From positions 218,313 through 282,312 of the forward strand of contig NZ_BAAADS010000006.1 of assembly GCF_039522605.1 (NCBI RefSeq): 64,000 bases of DNA. The letters are read 5' to 3'. The stretch is from Lentibacillus siamensis (GTDB lineage: Bacteria > Bacillota > Bacilli > Bacillales > Amphibacillaceae). The notes under the pieces are model-generated. The model made no database searches, was not told the origin of the DNA, and was given only the letters and a program-made list of their open reading frames with translations. The position numbers were made by a program, and so were the translations under genes. Positions 61,404 to 64,000 of this stretch are shown in pieces (positions within the stretch are counted from its first letter, which is position 1; every line of letters starts with the position of its first letter).

Positions 61404-61503
61404 AGAGTATTCACCAATCGGGCGCAGTAATGTAATAATATAATTGGAAAATAAATTTAAATTGGAATGGCTCGTTAAACTTTTTCAAAAGTGGTGAATT
61501 AAT

Positions 61504-61803
61504 TTGTCGGAATCAAATTGGAAAAAGCTTAGTGTTACATCAGGAATATTAACTTTTGGAATACTTTTTGGTGCAATGTTTATTTTAGGTGATGCGACTA
61601 ATGGTTTTAACCTATCACACCTTGGTATGGGACTAAAAGTTATTATATTTGGGCTGATTATATTTGGCTTTACATTCTTATTAACCCTAATGAGATCGTG
61701 GACTGGTAACAAATTAACTGCTATGACATTTGTGAAAGCTATTTTAGTGTTAATTGCTGTCAGTGTATTTTTATCAATCTCTCATTATTTAAGAGCATTA
61801 TGA
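61504..61803 (+). CDS. small membrane protein, three helices
   Basis: A 99-residue hydrophobic protein with three membrane segments (about 11-30, 44-65 and 76-95) and a short GDATNGFNLSHLG loop. TTG 61504 with GTGGTG upstream; no ATG in frame. Family unknown. Confidence 0.55.
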   Translation: MSESNWKKLSVTSGILTFGILFGAMFILGDATNGFNLSHLGMGLKVIIFGLIIFGFTFLLTLMRSWTGNKLTAMTFVKAILVLIAVSVFLSISHYLRAL

Positions 61804-61855
61804 AAAAAGGTTGTTCAGCAATGACAGCTAATAGTAAAATGACTGTTCAGTAATC

Positions 61856-61885
61856 GGGCGCAATTCTGTAGTAAGAATTGTGCCC
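61856..61885. terminator. GGGCGC-type hairpin, possible terminator
   Basis: GGGCGCAATTCT, six bases, AGAATTGTGCCC (one G-U) then TTTATTTAT. It is the best-formed copy of the dispersed GGGCGC family and may end the upstream transcript. Confidence 0.6.
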
Positions 61886-61960
61886 TTTATTTATGATACG
61901 AAGGAACATATTGTGGAAGAAAGGCTTATTAACACGGTTTGTGAATTATTATAAAACAAT

Positions 61961-62020
61961 ACCTTGCATTACAAGATATACAGGTATACAATATACATAT
62001 ACCTTGTTTTACAAGATATA
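61961..62020 (+). promoter_or_regulatory. promoter and paired operator of the padR operon
   Basis: Promoter TTGCAT (61964-61969), 17 bases, TACAAT (61987-61992). The 20-bp sequence ACCTTGNNTTACAAGATATA occurs twice, at 61961-61980 and 62001-62020, exactly 40 bp apart, each holding a CTTGN-N3-ACAAG dyad. The first covers the -35, the second lies just downstream of the start point. AGGTATA/TATACCT adds another dyad between them. The layout fits autorepression by the PadR protein encoded next. Confidence 0.7.
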
Positions 62021-62038
62021 AGTGAGGTGAAAAAATCT

Positions 62039-62389
62039 TTGTCAACAACCCAAATGATGAAAGGAATTTTGGATGGCTGTCTATTGGCAATTATTAAGGA
62101 CAGAGAGGTATATGGATATGAGCTGGCTGAGCAGCTTGAAATGTATGGATTTGACTCACTTAGTGAGGGAACAATCTATCCCCTCTTATTACGGATGCAG
62201 AAAGAAGAACTTGTTACATCTACTCGGAAGAAATCAACAGCCGGGCCAAAACGAAAATATTATTCGCTTACAAAAAAAGGGGAACAGGAGTTGGGAAAAT
62301 TCCTCGAACGATGGAATTATTTACAGGTGAACGTTAATCGAGTGCTGAAACATGAAACAGCAACCGATCAATTTCCGGAAAGGGAGTGA
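62039..62389 (+). CDS. PadR-family transcription regulator
   Basis: A 116-residue winged-helix regulator: MMKGILDGCLLAIIKDREVYGYELAEQL, EGTIYPLLLRMQKEELV and GPKRKYYSLTKKGEQELGKF are the PadR core. Start TTG 62039 with GAGGTGA nine bases upstream. It probably represses its own operon through the paired sites upstream and responds to an envelope or xenobiotic signal. It is four bases from the HAAS-type membrane gene, the usual PadR partner. Confidence 0.9.
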   Translation: MSTTQMMKGILDGCLLAIIKDREVYGYELAEQLEMYGFDSLSEGTIYPLLLRMQKEELVTSTRKKSTAGPKRKYYSLTKKGEQELGKFLERWNYLQVNVNRVLKHETATDQFPERE

Positions 62390-62393
62390 TGGG

Positions 62394-63152
62394 ATGAATA
62401 AGAAAGTACAATTGTCCTACAAGAGCAGAAAATTCTTAGAAGACTTGCGGGTATATTTATTTTCCAGTGGAAAGGGTTCAGATGAAATTGAGGAAATTGT
62501 AGAGGAATTGGAAGTCCATTTGATAGAAGCAGAGAAAAACGGAAAATCGACCGAAAAAATTGTCGGCCATACTCCTAAGGAATATATGGAACAGCTGTCA
62601 GATGAAATGTCTGTTGATTACAGATCGTGGTTTAAGTATGTATTGATTATCATATTTGGGGCATTTTCCTTTACACTGGCTAATGACTTGATGGAGGGTA
62701 CACTGTCCTACTCTCTGCTTGAATTGATAGGTCATGTTATCATAGCTGGTTGTCTTATAGTTGGTCTTTTTGCCGCGTTTAAATATATCGCTGGAAATCA
62801 GCTTTCAAAGTGGAAAGAAATTGCTGTACTGTTCGCGTTAGGTTTTGTTCCAATCACTTTGTTTGTTGGATTGATTTTTTTAAATCAATCCATTGAAACT
62901 CCAGTAATTCACTTTGGTACAACAGGTACGATTTTGACAGCAGTAGTTACAGCTATTTTTTTGATCGCTGTATCTTGGTGGGCAAAAACTTGGGTGTTAC
63001 CGATTATTTTGACATTGCTTCTGCTTCCGGAATATCTGTTTGGACTTACTGAGATGGGCGAGGAAATGGTGTTGGTATTGGGTACAATTTTCACTTTCGG
63101 GGGTATCGGTGTTTATCTATTTATTGTAAGCAAGATGGATAAAGCATCATGA
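62394..63152 (+). CDS. HAAS-domain membrane protein (DUF1700-like)
   Basis: A 252-residue protein: N-terminal HAAS helical domain (FLEDLRVYLFSSGKGSDEIEEIVEELEVHLIEAEKNGKS) and six hydrophobic helices. HAAS proteins are coded next to PadR regulators and often control envelope or sporulation responses. ATG 62394 with GGAGTG upstream. Second gene of the padR operon; a sigma-factor gene follows after 73 bp. Confidence 0.82.
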   Translation: MNKKVQLSYKSRKFLEDLRVYLFSSGKGSDEIEEIVEELEVHLIEAEKNGKSTEKIVGHTPKEYMEQLSDEMSVDYRSWFKYVLIIIFGAFSFTLANDLMEGTLSYSLLELIGHVIIAGCLIVGLFAAFKYIAGNQLSKWKEIAVLFALGFVPITLFVGLIFLNQSIETPVIHFGTTGTILTAVVTAIFLIAVSWWAKTWVLPIILTLLLLPEYLFGLTEMGEEMVLVLGTIFTFGGIGVYLFIVSKMDKAS

Positions 63153-63225
63153 TTGTGAAAGATAGCTCTGTTGTTTTGACAAAAAGAAATCATCCAATAA
63201 TCTCACAGGCGTGTGGGATAGCCAA

Positions 63226-63783
63226 ATGGACGATATAGTCAAAAATCTGATTAGAAAAGTAAAACAAGGAGACCAACTTGCTTTTAGTGAGTTAATCGAA
63301 CTCTACCAACATGAAGTTTATCAAGTTTGTTTCCGGCTGATTGGAAATCGCCACGAAGCAGAAGATCTTGCCCAAGAAGCATTTTTGCGAGCGTATCAGA
63401 ACATTAACAGTCATGATAATAATAAAAAATTTTCTTCTTGGTTGTTCCGCATTGCTACGAATTTGACAATCGACCGGTTAAAAAAGAAGAAGTCGGATTA
63501 TTATTTGGATGCAGATATGGCTGATGAGGGAGGTAAGACTATGTATTCTCGGATTCGTGCCAATAATAAATTGCCAGAGGATCAAGTAATCAGACTGGAA
63601 TTGCAGGATCCCGTACAAAAGGCAATTTTACGGTTAGCACCAAAATATCGTTCCGCCATTGTATTAAAATATATTCAGGGTTTGTCCTTGGAAGAAATAA
63701 GCAACATCATGCAAATTCCTGTTGCAACGATAAAAACAAGAGTTCATCGTGGTCGTGAAATGTTGCGAAAGTTGTTGAGTTAG
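63226..63783 (+). CDS. ECF sigma factor, SigW-like
   Basis: A 185-residue group 4 sigma factor. Region 2 LIGNRHEAEDLAQEAFLRAYQNI and FSSWLFRIATNLTIDRLKKK; region 4 LAPKYRSAIVLKYIQGLSLEEISNIMQIPVATIKTRVHRGREMLRK. Length and the LDADMADEGGKTMYSRI linker are close to B. subtilis SigW, the envelope-stress sigma factor. Start ATG 63226 (GTG 63211 possible; both lack a good ribosome site). No RsiW-type anti-sigma gene follows in the 200 bp seen, and no SigW-type autopromoter (TGAAAC-N16-CGTA) was found. Confidence 0.88.
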   Translation: MDDIVKNLIRKVKQGDQLAFSELIELYQHEVYQVCFRLIGNRHEAEDLAQEAFLRAYQNINSHDNNKKFSSWLFRIATNLTIDRLKKKKSDYYLDADMADEGGKTMYSRIRANNKLPEDQVIRLELQDPVQKAILRLAPKYRSAIVLKYIQGLSLEEISNIMQIPVATIKTRVHRGREMLRKLLS

Positions 63784-63990
63784 GTAGTTTAATGAGAGGG
63801 TCAGGCTATTCAATAAACGGGCGCATTTCCCTAATAAAGAATCGTGCCAATATCGGATATAAGGGCCATTTAATGGATGAGTAACTTTTTGTGACAAATA
63901 TGGAATTATTGTAAACAAAAATTCAAAAACAATAAAATACTCCTTTTTTTGGTATGATAGGTTTAAAATAATCAAATATGGGGGTCAAAA

Positions 63991-64000
63991 ATGTTTGAAG
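63991..64000 (+). CDS. start of a further gene (cut by window edge)
   Basis: ATG 63991 after ATGGGGGTCAAAA, with a TATGAT-like -10 at 63954. Only three codons are visible, so the product is unknown. Confidence 0.35.

Overview
This window looks like draft chromosome sequence (two N gaps, 18751-18806 and 61274-61292) from a low-GC, salt-adapted member of the Bacillaceae, close to Virgibacillus, Salibacillus, Lentibacillus or Oceanobacillus. The evidence is the gene content: a LiaFSR-type system, ComK, AddAB, YhfH, LplJ, a Firmicute coproporphyrin-type heme operon, and a 300-residue ectoine hydroxylase whose iron ligands fall at residues 146, 148 and 248. I saw no rRNA, tRNA or CRISPR.

Layout. 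1-4.5 kb: a cut ferritin-like gene, a PAP2 phosphatase, a liaF-liaS-liaR cell-envelope stress operon, and a DsbB-like/thioredoxin-like disulfide pair. 4.6-7.3 kb: a NitT/TauT-type ABC importer on the minus strand. 7.6-10.3 kb: 3-methyladenine glycosylase, ectD behind a possible coupled leader peptide, a small phospholipase A2-like protein and a Cys-rich repeat protein. 10.4-33.2 kb: a backbone in the same order as I recall for B. subtilis, namely hmoB, pbpF, hemEHY, (pepF), yhfH, yhfI, lplJ, lcfB, comK, yhjD-like, yhjE, sipV, addB, addA. Conserved regulatory sites are visible here: a FadR operator at lcfB and a PerR-like box between hmoB and pbpF.

After addA, where B. subtilis has sbcD-sbcC, the character changes. 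33.2-64 kb is mostly single-gene accessory material: five GNAT acetyltransferases (one fused to a Clp-N-like domain), two transporters of the MFS type, NUDIX, HIT, SGNH, GrpB, YdeI, a HEPN-like protein and several decayed genes (NUDIX frameshift, truncated paiB, dead MocR regulator). Within it are coherent units: brnQ and a convergent GntR regulator, a glycerate kinase-GntP permease operon, a padR-HAAS-sigma operon, and a transglutaminase-like lipoprotein.

The least ordinary content is non-coding. At 40.66-41.01 kb there is a complete candidate type I toxin-antitoxin locus: a 28-residue holin-like toxin and a convergent antisense RNA that share a bidirectional terminator and short direct repeats. 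Two decayed relatives lie at 45.05 and 47.12 kb. The second is cut off by a tandem array of 21-bp units ordered in a four-type 84-bp higher-order repeat. Four more intergenic arrays with 20-21-bp periods occur at 7.4, 21.0, 33.5 and 58.4 kb. A separate dispersed family with a GGGCGC core is scattered over 42-64 kb.
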